42,496 nt of DNA from Kordiimonadaceae bacterium (GTDB lineage: Bacteria > Pseudomonadota > Alphaproteobacteria > Sphingomonadales > Emcibacteraceae): assembly GCA_018660225.1 (NCBI GenBank), contig JABJKT010000011.1:1-42496 (forward strand), given 5' to 3'. Shown here in pieces: positions 1 to 9,273 of the stretch. Made by a program: the position numbers and the translations under genes. The notes below the pieces were generated by a model, which was not told the DNA's origin, searched no databases, and saw only the letters and a program-made list of their open reading frames with translations. Numbering within the stretch: position 1 is the stretch's first letter; the number at the start of each line of letters is the position of its first letter.

Positions 1-42
1 AAAATATCAAAAATAACATTATGTATTTCAATATATTATAGA

Positions 43-58
43 TGGCATGGTTTTTGCA
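43..58 (+). promoter_or_regulatory. sigma-54 (RpoN) promoter, predicted
   Basis: The sequence TGGCATGGTTTTTGCA fits the sigma-54 consensus TGGCACG-N4-TTGCW. GG (44-45) and GC (56-57) have exactly the required spacing, and only one base of the TGGCACG block differs (C to T). Transcription would start near position 69, just before the AAGAGGAG ribosome-binding site of the small gene at 87. The activator site would lie upstream, outside or at the edge of the window. Confidence 0.7.
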
Positions 59-86
59 CTTATTTCTAAGCAAAGAGGAGCAAACC

Positions 87-380
87 ATGAATTCAAACAT
101 TATTTTAATCAAAGACCATAAAAAGCCCGCTAAAACGGATTTACGTAAAAATACCAATATTTTTTCTGAAATGGAGAAATTTGGAATTGATCCAGGACCG
201 TTTCTAGAAATTGCTGCACAGGATTTAAATAATCAATACGGGACTGATGCACTTAGCTTTTCTCTTCAGATAAGTCAGGAATTTATCGAAGACGGTGACA
301 AACAATCGGCAAAAATATGGCAGAAAATTTCTTGCCATTTATCTCAACTACATCAATTTGGAACTGTAATATCCCATTAA
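87..380 (+). CDS. small protein of unknown function (97 aa)
   Basis: I do not recognise this protein. It is a small, soluble-looking polypeptide with a basic N-terminus (IKDHKKPAKTDLRK) and a more acidic, probably helical middle and C-terminus. There is no signal peptide, membrane segment or Cys cluster. The ATG at 87 is chosen because a strong AAGAGGAG ribosome-binding site lies 6 bases before it. An in-frame ATG at 42 would put the start inside the sigma-54 promoter at 43-58, upstream of the expected transcript. Sigma-54 control suggests a response to nitrogen status or another enhancer-dependent signal. It converges on the TIGR02186-type gene with only 17 bases between the stops. Confidence 0.6.
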   Translation: MNSNIILIKDHKKPAKTDLRKNTNIFSEMEKFGIDPGPFLEIAAQDLNNQYGTDALSFSLQISQEFIEDGDKQSAKIWQKISCHLSQLHQFGTVISH

Positions 381-397
381 ATTAACAGGTCATGGCC

Positions 398-1186
398 CTA
401 TGATATTTTCTTGGCGACAAAGCCACTGAATAGACCTACAGAAATAGCAACTATTACGGCCATTATGCCGTAATAGGACGGATATTCGTGAGCGAAATTA
501 TAAACAACCCGCTCTATCCCTCTTTTATCAACAGGCAATAATATCTCGTCAGTTATGATAATATTGCCATCGCGAACCAGATAAATAGCGGCTTTATATT
601 CCCCGACCGGCATATTTGAGGGGAAAACTAAATTGGCCCGAAATAAAATTTCATCTTTAACCGTAACGTTATCGCTACTTTCTTTATAGAGCTCTTTATT
701 AATCATGTTGCGGATTAGGGCCTCTTTATACTCATCAACATTTTCACCTTCTTCATTAGTGATATTTATGTTGTCCAAGCCAAGCCCAAGTCTAACCTGA
801 TCTGATTTTGATAAAAATTCATCAAGAGGTCTCGTGGAGCCAATAACATAATAACCGGGGACATCGTGCATCAATTGATTTTCAATATTTACCCAAATGC
901 CGGCAATTTTTTCTTTTTTTCTGATAACCAGATCAGTCGGCTCGCTTTGGACGACAACGATAATATCATAATCAAGTCCCTGAACTGAAATTTCATCGCT
1001 CTGAATGCTTTCTATCGCATGACGTTCAAGGGCACCAAAAAGCAATAGTTCACTACCTGAAAATTGTGATGTGATCTCAATGGCATGCTGGGATAGGTCC
1101 GTGACAAGGGTTTCCGCACGAGCGAAATTAAATGACATAACAAAATATAGAGCGACTAAGGCTGATATGTATTTATTGCTATCCAT
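398..1186 (-). CDS. TIGR02186-family membrane-anchored protein
   Basis: This is a protein of about 262 residues with an N-terminal signal peptide (cleavage probably after FNFARA), a periplasmic body and one C-terminal membrane helix (GIMAVIVAISVGLFSGFVA) ending in KKIS. It resembles the alphaproteobacterial TIGR02186 family, which is habitually encoded beside a TauE/SafE permease, as here. The start at 1186 (MDSNKYISAL) is chosen over 1252 because it is preceded by GAGGGG within the last codons of the upstream gene and gives a proper signal peptide. Only one base separates the two genes, so they are probably translationally coupled. The biochemical role is unknown; a helper for sulfur-compound or organic-anion export is an inference from the pairing. 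Confidence 0.72.
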   Translation of the reverse strand: MDSNKYISALVALYFVMSFNFARAETLVTDLSQHAIEITSQFSGSELLLFGALERHAIESIQSDEISVQGLDYDIIVVVQSEPTDLVIRKKEKIAGIWVNIENQLMHDVPGYYVIGSTRPLDEFLSKSDQVRLGLGLDNINITNEEGENVDEYKEALIRNMINKELYKESSDNVTVKDEILFRANLVFPSNMPVGEYKAAIYLVRDGNIIITDEILLPVDKRGIERVVYNFAHEYPSYYGIMAVIVAISVGLFSGFVAKKIS

Positions 1187-1187
1187 C

Positions 1188-2114
1188 TTAATGCCCCTCA
1201 ACGCCGATGGTAGAAATAGTGAATAACTCATCAGGTTCAACCACAAGATCAAATGCCATTTTCAAACAAACCAACAGCACCATGCTAGCAAGCAGAATAC
1301 GCAGTTGTTCACCTTTTAACTTTACCCCGACCACCGCGCCGATTTGAGCGCCGATAACCGCTGCTGTGAGGAGTATAACCGCAAGCACCACATCCACCGT
1401 CTGCGTGTTGATCGAATGAAGGTATGTGGCTGACGCCGTGACAAAAGTAATTTGAAAGAGAGACGTTCCAATAACCACATTTGTCGGCATATGCAGCAAA
1501 TAAATCATCGCCGGCACCATAATAAAGCCGCCGCCCACGCCCATAATAGCGGCAAGCACGCCGACCAGTGCGCCAATAGCAATTGGCATAATTACACTGA
1601 TATACATTTTTGATTTTCTAAAACGCATTTTAAAAGGAAGTGCGTCAATCCATGTGCGTTGGCGCCGCGTCACTTTAACGACTTCCCCGCTCCTCGCGCG
1701 CAGTATACTGCGGATGCTCTCAACAAACATCAGACCACCAATGCTACCGAGGAAAACAACATAGGCCAGCGAAATCATTAGATCAACCTGACCAATTGAA
1801 CGCAGATAAGTAAAGATCATTGCGCCAAAATAAGTGCCTACGACACCGCCACCGATTAGCACCATTCCCATTTTAAAATCAACTCCGCCGCGACGCCAAT
1901 GGGCCACGGCACCGGATACGGACGCTGCTGTAATTTGATTAGCTTCGGTCGCAACGGCTATGGCTGGGGGAACACCTGTAAAAATCAGCAATGGCGTCAT
2001 AAGAAAGCCACCACCAACACCAAACATGCCAGATAAAAAACCCACACCGCCGCCCATAGCTAGAAGAACAAAAATGTTCATGGATAGTTCGGCAATGGGC
2101 AGGTATATCTGCAT
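1188..2114 (-). CDS. TauE/SafE (TSUP) family permease
   Basis: This 308-residue polytopic inner-membrane protein shows the two internal repeats typical of the TauE/SafE family. Each carries a glycine-rich loop, GVGGGF, near residues 32-37 and 192-197, separated by a basic cytoplasmic loop around 138-170. Family members move small anionic sulfur compounds such as sulfite, sulfoacetate or thiosulfate, but the substrate cannot be read from the sequence. It is the first gene of a two-gene operon with the TIGR02186-type protein. The start at 2114 (MQIYLPIAEL) keeps an N-terminus I recall as typical of alphaproteobacterial homologues; a start at residue 12 is possible. Confidence 0.85.
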   Translation of the reverse strand: MQIYLPIAELSMNIFVLLAMGGGVGFLSGMFGVGGGFLMTPLLIFTGVPPAIAVATEANQITAASVSGAVAHWRRGGVDFKMGMVLIGGGVVGTYFGAMIFTYLRSIGQVDLMISLAYVVFLGSIGGLMFVESIRSILRARSGEVVKVTRRQRTWIDALPFKMRFRKSKMYISVIMPIAIGALVGVLAAIMGVGGGFIMVPAMIYLLHMPTNVVIGTSLFQITFVTASATYLHSINTQTVDVVLAVILLTAAVIGAQIGAVVGVKLKGEQLRILLASMVLLVCLKMAFDLVVEPDELFTISTIGVEGH

Positions 2115-2420
2115 ATGGTTTACATTTTAATTGGTGTTTAATCTTTTCTTGCTGCTTTATACATAAAGTGGCAAGCCCTTTAATTACGAATCAATCTTCG
2201 GCCTTATATAGACCCAAAATGCACCTGCTGCAAGTGAACAATTTTTACCAGAAATCATCAATTTCTATTTAGATATCACTATTATATTAATATATCATTA
2301 CATTCTAATGAAAAGCCTTCAGCTACAATAAATTTTCTTGTGTCACTCTTGTTATATTAATGATAATATTTAATTATAATATAGCGATAATTGATAATGA
2401 CAGAGACGCAAGGAAAGCCT
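2115..2420. other. divergent intergenic region, no gene seen
   Basis: About 306 bases separate the TauE/SafE gene (minus) from the acyl-CoA dehydrogenase (plus). The stretch is very AT-rich, especially 2260-2395, with several overlapping TATTAATAT-like runs. I see no ORF with a ribosome-binding site, no tRNA and no strong stem-loop. It should hold the promoters of both operons. A weak candidate for the plus strand is TTGTGT (2338-2343) and GATAAT (2362-2367) with an 18-base spacer. I could not recognise a fatty-acid regulator site. Confidence 0.5.
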
Positions 2421-4211
2421 ATGCCAACATATAAAGCTCCCGTAAACGATTATAAATTTCTGATGCATAATGTTTTTAATTTACAGCAATATAATAACTA
2501 TCAAAGCTTTAAAGAAGCCACCCCCGATCTAATCGATGCCATACTCGAAGAAGCTGCCAAGCTGACCGAAAATATATTCCAGCCCATCAATCAAAGTGGT
2601 GGCGAAGAAGGCTGCTCGCTAGAGAACGGAATAGTATCAACACCGAAAGGATTTAAGGAAGCTTATGATCAATTTCGCGAAGGTGGTTGGCAAAGCTTAA
2701 CGGGGGATCCTGAATATGGCGGACAAGGGCTTCCCTTATCACTTGGTGTTGCGCTTAATGAAATGATGATATCGTCAAACTGGGGGCTTGCTATGTATCC
2801 GGGCCTTACAAAAGGCGCTTCTGAAACTATTCATGCATGGGGAACAGACGATCAAAAAGGCACTTATCTTCCCAACATGATTTCCGGCGATTGGGCCGGC
2901 ACCATGAATTTAACCGAACCACACTGCGGTACCGACCTTGGCCTCCTGCGCACAAAGGCGGATCTTAATGATGATGGAAGTTATAGCATCAGCGGTACAA
3001 AAATATTTATTTCAGCTGGCGATCATGAACTTACAGAAAATATCATTCATCTTGTGTTGGCCCGCATTAGCGGTGCGCCGGATGGAATGGACGGCATAAG
3101 CTTATTCATTGTGCCAAAATTTATTGTGAAAGATGATGGAAGCCTCGGAGACCGCAATGGCGTCAGCTGCGGATCATTGGAAGAAAAAATGGGCATTCAT
3201 TCAAATGCTACATGCCTGCTCAATTATGATAATGCTACGGGATATCTGCTCGGACCGGAAAATAAAGGCATGCGTGCCATGTTCACTATGATGAATGAAG
3301 CGCGGCTTGGTGTTGCTATGCAGGGTCTGGCCATTGCCGAAGTGGCGCAGCAAAATGCAGCCGATTATGCCAGAGAAAGAATTCAGGGCCGCGCTCTAAC
3401 CGGCGCAAAATTCCCAGATGATGCCGCGGACCCGATCATTGTCCATCCGGATGTGCGCAGAATGCTCATGACAAACCGTGCGTTTAGCGAAGGGTCTCGC
3501 GCCATGGCACTATGGGCGGCACTTCAAATTGACATTTCGCACGGCGACCCTGAAGAGGACGCCCGCGTTAAAGCAAAAGATATGCTCGCACTTTTAACGC
3601 CCGTGCTTAAATCATACATGACCGATCAGGGGGTTGAGGCGGCGAGCCGCGCTATGCAATGCCTAGGCGGGCATGGCTATATTTGTGAATGGGGCATGGA
3701 ACAATTTTTACGCGACGCACGTATTGCTCCCATATATGAAGGCACCAACGGTATTCAGGCACTTGATCTTGTTGGCCGCAAGTTGCCCCGTAAAAATGGC
3801 GAAGTAATCAGAGCATTTTTTAAAGTCATTCAGAACTTCATTGACGATAATAAAGAAACAGAAGGCCTGGAAAAATACTGCAGTTTGCTTGAAAAAGCAC
3901 TGGGCAGGCAACAGGCCGCTACCATGTGGTTGATGCAAAATGCCCTGGAAAATCCCGATCATGCCGGTGGGACGGCCCATTATTACCTGAACTTGATGGC
4001 GCTGGTTGCCATGGGGTATTCATGGGCTAATATGGCGCTAACAGCGAAAACTATGATTGCCGCGGGCGAAGGTGATCAGGCGTTTCTGCAAAATAAACTT
4101 AAAACCGCTGATTTCTTTTTTACCCACCTGCTGCCTGAAACAACTGCCCTACGAATAAAAGTAGAAGCCGGTTCAGATGATGTAATGTCACTTGATGCAC
4201 AATATTTTTAA
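2421..4211 (+). CDS. acyl-CoA dehydrogenase
   Basis: This FAD enzyme performs the first step of beta-oxidation, acyl-CoA to trans-2-enoyl-CoA. It is about 596 residues, the long bacterial type with an extra C-terminal domain after the dehydrogenase core. Visible family features are the substrate/FAD segment GTMNLTEPHCGTDLGLLRT, FISAGDHELTENI, the C-terminal core block AMQCLGGHGYICEWGMEQ, and IYEGTNGIQALDLVGRKL with the presumed catalytic Glu near residue 440. The start at 2421 (MPTYKAPVNDYKFL) has AGGAAAG upstream; a TTG at 2391 and an ATG at 2397 are in frame but lack a good site. It leads an operon with thiolase (9-base gap) and the FadB-type enzyme. Chain-length preference is not readable. 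Confidence 0.92.
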   Translation: MPTYKAPVNDYKFLMHNVFNLQQYNNYQSFKEATPDLIDAILEEAAKLTENIFQPINQSGGEEGCSLENGIVSTPKGFKEAYDQFREGGWQSLTGDPEYGGQGLPLSLGVALNEMMISSNWGLAMYPGLTKGASETIHAWGTDDQKGTYLPNMISGDWAGTMNLTEPHCGTDLGLLRTKADLNDDGSYSISGTKIFISAGDHELTENIIHLVLARISGAPDGMDGISLFIVPKFIVKDDGSLGDRNGVSCGSLEEKMGIHSNATCLLNYDNATGYLLGPENKGMRAMFTMMNEARLGVAMQGLAIAEVAQQNAADYARERIQGRALTGAKFPDDAADPIIVHPDVRRMLMTNRAFSEGSRAMALWAALQIDISHGDPEEDARVKAKDMLALLTPVLKSYMTDQGVEAASRAMQCLGGHGYICEWGMEQFLRDARIAPIYEGTNGIQALDLVGRKLPRKNGEVIRAFFKVIQNFIDDNKETEGLEKYCSLLEKALGRQQAATMWLMQNALENPDHAGGTAHYYLNLMALVAMGYSWANMALTAKTMIAAGEGDQAFLQNKLKTADFFFTHLLPETTALRIKVEAGSDDVMSLDAQYF

Positions 4212-4220
4212 GGATAACAA

Positions 4221-5426
4221 ATGACTGATGCTTTTATATTTGACAGTGTTAGAAGCCCTCGCGGGCGAGGTAAAAAAGACGGAAGTCTCCATCCGGTAAC
4301 ACCCGTTAATCTACTCACACAAATGCTTGTGGCTCTTCGAGAGCGAAATGAGTTTGATGTCACCGCCGTTGATGACGTGATCACTGGGTGCGTAACGGCC
4401 GTTGGTGAACAAGGCGGCGATATTGGCCGCTTTGCCGCAATTATGGCCGATTACAGCGATTCTGTGCCGGGCGTACATGTCAACCGGTTCTGCGCGTCAG
4501 GGCTAGTTGCGGCAAATTACGCTGCGGCCCGTGTTATGGCAGGACAGGATGATCTTATTATCGGTAGCGGTGTTGAAAGCATGTCACGTGTTCAAATGGG
4601 CTTTGATGGCGGGGCCTGGCTTTTTGATCCGCAAGTGACTAATAAAATAGGATCGGTGCTTCAAGGCATCAGCGCTGATATGATCGCCACAAAATACGGC
4701 TTCAGCCGCGATGATTGTGACGAGTATGCGGTGCTTAGTCAAAACCGGGCCGAAAAAGCACGAGACGACGGCCATTTCAAAAATTCTATCATTCCTATAA
4801 AAGACAGCATTGGTAGGGTCCTACTCGACACTGACGAACATATGCGCCCGGGAACAACGATAGACGATCTGGCCAAACTGAAAAGCTCGTTCAATGATAT
4901 GGGTGAGCTGGGTTTTGATAGTGTTATTCTACAGAAATACCCTGAAATTGAGCGGGTAAAACACGTTCATCATGCGGGAAATTCAAGCGGCATTGTTGAT
5001 GGTGCAGCAGCCATACTAATAGGCACGGAAGAAACGGGTAAAAAATACGGCTTAAAGCCAAGAGCGCGCTTTGTTTCCTTTGCCGATGTTGGCTCGGAAC
5101 CCAGCATTATGCTAACCGGTCCGGGGAAAGCGGCAAGAAAGGCCCTTAAGCGGGCGGGCCTAACAAAAGATGACATCGATGTGTGGGAAATAAATGAGGC
5201 TTTTTCATCGGTAGTACTCCGTTTTTGTCAGGAAATGGAACTAGGTACTGATCAGGTTAACATTAACGGAGGCGCCATTGCCATGGGCCACCCGCTCGGT
5301 GCGACGGGCAATATGATTTTAGGTACAGCCCTTGATGAGTTGGAGCGCACCAATAAACGCTATGCGCTTATAACATTATGTGTCGGTGGCGGCATGGCCA
5401 CAGCAACCATCATTGAACGCGTGTAA
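4221..5426 (+). CDS. fadA: acetyl-CoA C-acyltransferase (thiolase)
   Basis: This 401-residue thiolase cleaves 3-ketoacyl-CoA to acetyl-CoA and a shortened acyl-CoA. The nucleophilic Cys91 lies in [14 protein letters not shown], His357 in [16 protein letters not shown], and the second cysteine, Cys387, in [10 protein letters not shown]. Length and motif spacing are normal for the family. It sits between the acyl-CoA dehydrogenase and the multifunctional FadB-like enzyme with short gaps, so a trifunctional-type FadA/FadB complex is expected. A biosynthetic acetoacetyl-CoA thiolase role is less likely in this context. AAGGATAAC immediately before the ATG serves as ribosome-binding site. Confidence 0.92.
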   Translation: MTDAFIFDSVRSPRGRGKKDGSLHPVTPVNLLTQMLVALRERNEFDVTAVDDVITGCVTAVGEQGGDIGRFAAIMADYSDSVPGVHVNRFCASGLVAANYAAARVMAGQDDLIIGSGVESMSRVQMGFDGGAWLFDPQVTNKIGSVLQGISADMIATKYGFSRDDCDEYAVLSQNRAEKARDDGHFKNSIIPIKDSIGRVLLDTDEHMRPGTTIDDLAKLKSSFNDMGELGFDSVILQKYPEIERVKHVHHAGNSSGIVDGAAAILIGTEETGKKYGLKPRARFVSFADVGSEPSIMLTGPGKAARKALKRAGLTKDDIDVWEINEAFSSVVLRFCQEMELGTDQVNINGGAIAMGHPLGATGNMILGTALDELERTNKRYALITLCVGGGMATATIIERV

Positions 5427-5438
5427 GGAGCAAATAAC

Positions 5439-7595
5439 ATGACAGGAAAAGCAATTAAATATGATCTTGATAATGACGGTATCGCGCTTCTTACAATAGA
5501 TGTAGAGGGTGAGAGCATGAATGTCATCAATCAGATCTTCATGAGCGAAATGACAGGACATTTAAAAACTATAACGGATGATGAAAATGTGAAGGGCGCC
5601 GTAATTTGCTCCGGCAAGGATAATGCCTTTATGGCCGGTGCCGACCTTAATATGGTGCTTGGTGATCTGGCCGGGCGTGATGATGCTAGTGCTGCAGAAA
5701 TTTTTCAGGCGTCTTTTTCCTTAAGTAAATTATTCCGTGAGATAGAAACCTGCGGCAAGCCATTTGCTATCGCCATAAATGGCCTTTGCTTGGGCGGTGG
5801 GCTTGAGCTTGCGCTTGCCTGTCATTACCGGGTCGTCGCCGATAATGAAAAGATTAAACTGGGCCTGCCTGAAGTACAGGTCGGGCTGATCCCCGGCGCC
5901 GGTGGCACACAAAGGTTACCACGTCTAATGGGTATTCAGATGGCGCTTCCCTTTTTGCTTCAGGGTAAAAATATGAACCCAAAACAGGCACTGTCAAACA
6001 ATGTCATCCATGAAATTGCCCCCGTGGGTGAAATCGTCGGTAAGGCAAAAGCGTGGATCCTTGGCGGCGGTAAGCCCGAGCAGCCATGGGACCAAAAACG
6101 CTTTAAAATTCCCGGTGGTCAGGGCGTTTATGATCCTAACATCGTGCAAACCTTTATGGGTGCACCGGCGATGACCCAAAAGCAGACAAAGAATAACTAT
6201 CCCGCGACGGTCGCTATTCTTTCATCCGTTTATGAAGGCCATCAATTGCCAATGGATGCTGCCATTGAAATTGAAAGCAAATATTTCTGCGAGCAATTAA
6301 TGGGCGACGTGGCACCAAACATGATCCGCACACTCTTTGTTAATAAAAACAAAGCCGACAAACTTATTCGCCGGCCAAAAGATCAGCCGGAAATGAAAAC
6401 CAAAAAGCTTGGCATGCTTGGTGCTGGACTTATGGGAGCCGGTATTGCTTACGTATCCGCAAAAGCAGGAATTGAAGTTGTGCTGCTCGACCGTGAGCAG
6501 GAATATGCCGATAAAGGCAAAGACTATTCACGTAAAATCCTTGAAAAAGGTATCAAACGCCGAAAAGTCACTCAGGAAAAAGCTGATCAGTTGCTCAGCC
6601 TTATTAAAACGACTACTGATTATGTTGACCTTGAAGGATGTGATCTTATCATCGAAGCGGTTCTTGAAGATCCGAAAGTAAAAGCAGATGTGACCGCCAA
6701 GGCCGAAGCCGTCATTCCAAAGAGCTGCATTTATGGATCGAACACATCGACACTACCGATTAGCATGTTGGCAAAATCATCACGGGACGAAGAAAAATTT
6801 ATTGGCATTCATTTCTTCTCTCCGGTCGATAAAATGCCGCTTGTTGAAATAATTCTCGGTAAAAATACCGGTGATGAAGCCCTTGCCAAAGCCCTTGATT
6901 ATGTGCGTCAGATCAGAAAAACGCCGATCGTCGTTAATGACAGTCGCGGATTTTATACCAGTCGTTGTTTTATGACATACCCGCTCGAAGCGTCCAACAT
7001 GCTTGCAGAGGGCATAAGTCCGGTCCTTATAGAAAATAGCGGTGTTTACGCAGGCATGGCTGTTGGACCCTTTGCGGTAAATGATGAAGTGGGCATTGAC
7101 CTTAGTCATCATATTGGCAAAGCGACTAAAGCAGCGCTTGGTGATCAGTATCTATCGGAAGCAAGTCATGATGTTATTGGAAAATTATACGAACTAGGGC
7201 GAATGGGTAAGAAAAACCAAAAGGGTTTTTATGAATACCCAGAGGACGACAAAAAATATATCTGGCCGGGACTTGCTGATCATTACCCATTATCCGATGA
7301 CCAACCATCCCAGGAAGATGTTACAAAAAGGCTATTATACCGCCAGGCGCTTGAGGTCGTGCGCTGCATGGAAGAAAATGTCGTCACCGCGCCGGAAGAT
7401 GCGGATATCGGTGCCATTTTTGGCTGGGGCTTTGCGCCGTGGACCGGTGGGCCGATAAGTATGATAGACACAATCGGCATCGACAATTTCGTAAATGAAT
7501 GTGACAAACTAGCAGAAATTCATGGTGATGCTTTCAAGGTACCGGCTTCACTTAGAAAAATGCAAACGGAGGGAACACGTTTTTATAGCCAATAA
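5439..7595 (+). CDS. fadB: enoyl-CoA hydratase / 3-hydroxyacyl-CoA dehydrogenase
   Basis: This 718-residue bifunctional enzyme carries out steps two and three of beta-oxidation. The N-terminal crotonase domain (about 1-280) shows the oxyanion-hole and glutamate segments GLCLGGGLELALAC and LPEVQVGLIPGAGGTQRLPR. An NAD-binding domain begins near residue 320 with LGMLGAGLMGAGIA. The dehydrogenase catalytic histidine is in FIGIHFFSPVDKMPLVEII (about residue 458). C-terminal 3HCDH domains follow, including GFAPWTGGPI. Length matches FadB/FadJ. It follows the thiolase by 12 bases with AAGGAG before the ATG, making a fadE-fadA-fadB operon. I cannot separate FadB from FadJ subtype by eye. Confidence 0.93.
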   Translation: MTGKAIKYDLDNDGIALLTIDVEGESMNVINQIFMSEMTGHLKTITDDENVKGAVICSGKDNAFMAGADLNMVLGDLAGRDDASAAEIFQASFSLSKLFREIETCGKPFAIAINGLCLGGGLELALACHYRVVADNEKIKLGLPEVQVGLIPGAGGTQRLPRLMGIQMALPFLLQGKNMNPKQALSNNVIHEIAPVGEIVGKAKAWILGGGKPEQPWDQKRFKIPGGQGVYDPNIVQTFMGAPAMTQKQTKNNYPATVAILSSVYEGHQLPMDAAIEIESKYFCEQLMGDVAPNMIRTLFVNKNKADKLIRRPKDQPEMKTKKLGMLGAGLMGAGIAYVSAKAGIEVVLLDREQEYADKGKDYSRKILEKGIKRRKVTQEKADQLLSLIKTTTDYVDLEGCDLIIEAVLEDPKVKADVTAKAEAVIPKSCIYGSNTSTLPISMLAKSSRDEEKFIGIHFFSPVDKMPLVEIILGKNTGDEALAKALDYVRQIRKTPIVVNDSRGFYTSRCFMTYPLEASNMLAEGISPVLIENSGVYAGMAVGPFAVNDEVGIDLSHHIGKATKAALGDQYLSEASHDVIGKLYELGRMGKKNQKGFYEYPEDDKKYIWPGLADHYPLSDDQPSQEDVTKRLLYRQALEVVRCMEENVVTAPEDADIGAIFGWGFAPWTGGPISMIDTIGIDNFVNECDKLAEIHGDAFKVPASLRKMQTEGTRFYSQ

Positions 7596-7662
7596 ATCTT
7601 GCATGAGGTGATGCCATGTGAGATATAATTCAATACACAAAAAATAAATCAGGGTAACGAAA

Positions 7663-8256
7663 ATGAACAAAATTAAATTTATGATTGGCACATTTATAAT
7701 GTTTGCCACAACAACCGTTTTTTCAAGCTCCGCACTAGCGGACTGGACACTAGACAGCGCAAATTCAAATATATCATATGGCACGGTAAAAAATGATGCC
7801 ATTGGAGAAAGTAATACCTTTAAAAACATATCCGGCACCATTTCAGATAACGGACATATTAATATTGATATCGATCTTTCATCTGTTGATACGCTGATAG
7901 AAGTTCGCGATGGTCGCATGCGGGACATTGTTTTCAAAGTCGCAGAAAATATAGCGGCCAAACTAAGCGGCGATATGAGTTTGCAGGACCATAATGATCA
8001 GGCCGTCGGTACGAGCCGCGTGATCGAAGCGACAATAGGACTTGAACTGGTCGGTGAAAAACTTGAGCATGATGTGATGCTCGTGGTCACCAGACTGGCT
8101 GAAAACAAAGTTATGGTTACGCCCCACGGTGTAATCTTTATTGATGCAGATGATTATGAACTTGCCGGTGCCATTGAAACATTACGGGAACTTGCCGGGC
8201 TTGATACCATTGCCACAGTTGTTCCCATGTCATTTTATTTAACATTTACCAAATAG
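7663..8256 (+). CDS. YceI-like periplasmic protein
   Basis: This protein has 197 residues with a signal peptide (cleavage likely SALA|DW, after residue 26). The mature part begins WTLDSANSNISYGTVKN, the usual opening of the YceI lipocalin-like fold that binds polyisoprenoid-like or other hydrophobic ligands in a beta-barrel. It ends in a beta-rich tail (VPMSFYLTFTK). CAGGG lies upstream of the ATG. It follows fadB by 67 bases with no clear terminator and precedes the DUF481 outer-membrane gene by 15 bases, so those two are probably co-transcribed. The ligand is unknown. Confidence 0.78.
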   Translation: MNKIKFMIGTFIMFATTTVFSSSALADWTLDSANSNISYGTVKNDAIGESNTFKNISGTISDNGHINIDIDLSSVDTLIEVRDGRMRDIVFKVAENIAAKLSGDMSLQDHNDQAVGTSRVIEATIGLELVGEKLEHDVMLVVTRLAENKVMVTPHGVIFIDADDYELAGAIETLRELAGLDTIATVVPMSFYLTFTK

Positions 8257-8271
8257 GACTAGAAAAGAATA

Positions 8272-9237
8272 ATGACTACTAAATATAGTAAAGCAGCCCT
8301 CACAGCGGGGCTGTTGTGCCTTCCGCTTTTTCCCATGACCGTTCTCGCTGAAGTTACGCCTGAACAATTCAATTTACTTTTAACTGCCGCTGAAAAAGAC
8401 GGCGGAAGAGATTTTGAAATTCTGGTTGATCTTCTAATCGCTGCAAATCCTGAAGATGAAGCCGATATTAGACAGACTGCCGCTCAGATTAGACCAGCGC
8501 CGGCACCTACGCCTGCTCCGGTCCAAACGTCACCATCAATTGCTGATGGCACTATTTTTTCTGATAGTTACGCAGAGAAACTTTCAGCTATGTTTTTACC
8601 CGGCTGGGAAAAAGAAGTTGAAGTTAACGCGCTTTACAGTACTGGTAACACAAGCCAAAAATCGTTTGGCACCGGGACTAAGTTTTTTAGAGAAGCTGGT
8701 CCATACCAACAAACCGTTACATCATATTTCGATTTAAACACGAGTGATGGCATCACCAATAAGCGAAGGTACGGTCTTGCTTTTAAGAATGATTACAGCA
8801 TCAATGAAATATCCTATGTCAGTGGCTTCGCAAGTTTTGAGGGCGATAGTTTTGGTGCCTTTAACAAACGACTTACGCTAAATGCTGGTTACGGTATCAG
8901 GATTTTTGATAATGATACATTTAAATTGAATATGGAAGCAGGCCCCGCACTGCTCATGACCAAGCCGCTTGCAACGGACGATTATGAAAGTGATCTTACT
9001 GCTTACGCAAGCAGCCTGTTTTCATGGGTTATTAATGACCGAAGTGAATTTGAAAATGAAACGAAAGTTTATGTAGGAAGTAGAGTGGTGATTGAAAATA
9101 AAACCGATTATAAACTACAGATCAGTGGCGCCCTTAGCGGTAAAATTTCCTTTGACGTGCTCTATAACCGTGATGCACCAATTGACCGTAAAAAAACCGA
9201 CACCATTACCCGTGTCGGCATTCTTTACGATTTCTAA
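8272..9237 (+). CDS. DUF481 outer-membrane beta-barrel protein
   Basis: This protein has 321 residues: a signal peptide (to about residue 26), a short helical region, a Pro/Ala linker at residues 74-88, then a beta-barrel of alternating strands typical of the DUF481/YdiY family. Family hallmarks are ALYSTGNTSQKSFGTGTKFF near the barrel start and a C-terminal aromatic beta-signal (VGILYDF). Members are outer-membrane proteins of unclear function, some induced by salt or acid. The helical plus Pro-rich N-terminal extension before the barrel may be a periplasmic spacer. It ends before a stem-loop at 9249-9273. Confidence 0.82.
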   Translation: MTTKYSKAALTAGLLCLPLFPMTVLAEVTPEQFNLLLTAAEKDGGRDFEILVDLLIAANPEDEADIRQTAAQIRPAPAPTPAPVQTSPSIADGTIFSDSYAEKLSAMFLPGWEKEVEVNALYSTGNTSQKSFGTGTKFFREAGPYQQTVTSYFDLNTSDGITNKRRYGLAFKNDYSINEISYVSGFASFEGDSFGAFNKRLTLNAGYGIRIFDNDTFKLNMEAGPALLMTKPLATDDYESDLTAYASSLFSWVINDRSEFENETKVYVGSRVVIENKTDYKLQISGALSGKISFDVLYNRDAPIDRKKTDTITRVGILYDF

Positions 9238-9248
9238 TTTTTCTTAAA

Positions 9249-9273
9249 CGTCCGCGAGCCCGGCTTGCGGACG
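9249..9273. terminator. stem-loop between convergent genes, likely bidirectional terminator
   Basis: A 7-bp perfect GC-rich stem, CGTCCGC (9249-9255) with GCGGACG (9267-9273), can be extended inward by three more pairs (one G-T), leaving a 5-base loop. It sits between the stop of the DUF481 gene and the stop of the converging PLP enzyme gene. The flanks are A/T-rich (TTTTTCTTAAA on the left), giving a short T tract in the minus direction. Confidence 0.6.

Noticed and set aside
42-86. Upstream ATG giving a 112-aa version of the first gene
   Set aside because: The extra codons overlap the sigma-54 promoter at 43-58 and lie before the expected transcript start; the ATG at 87 has the strong ribosome-binding site.
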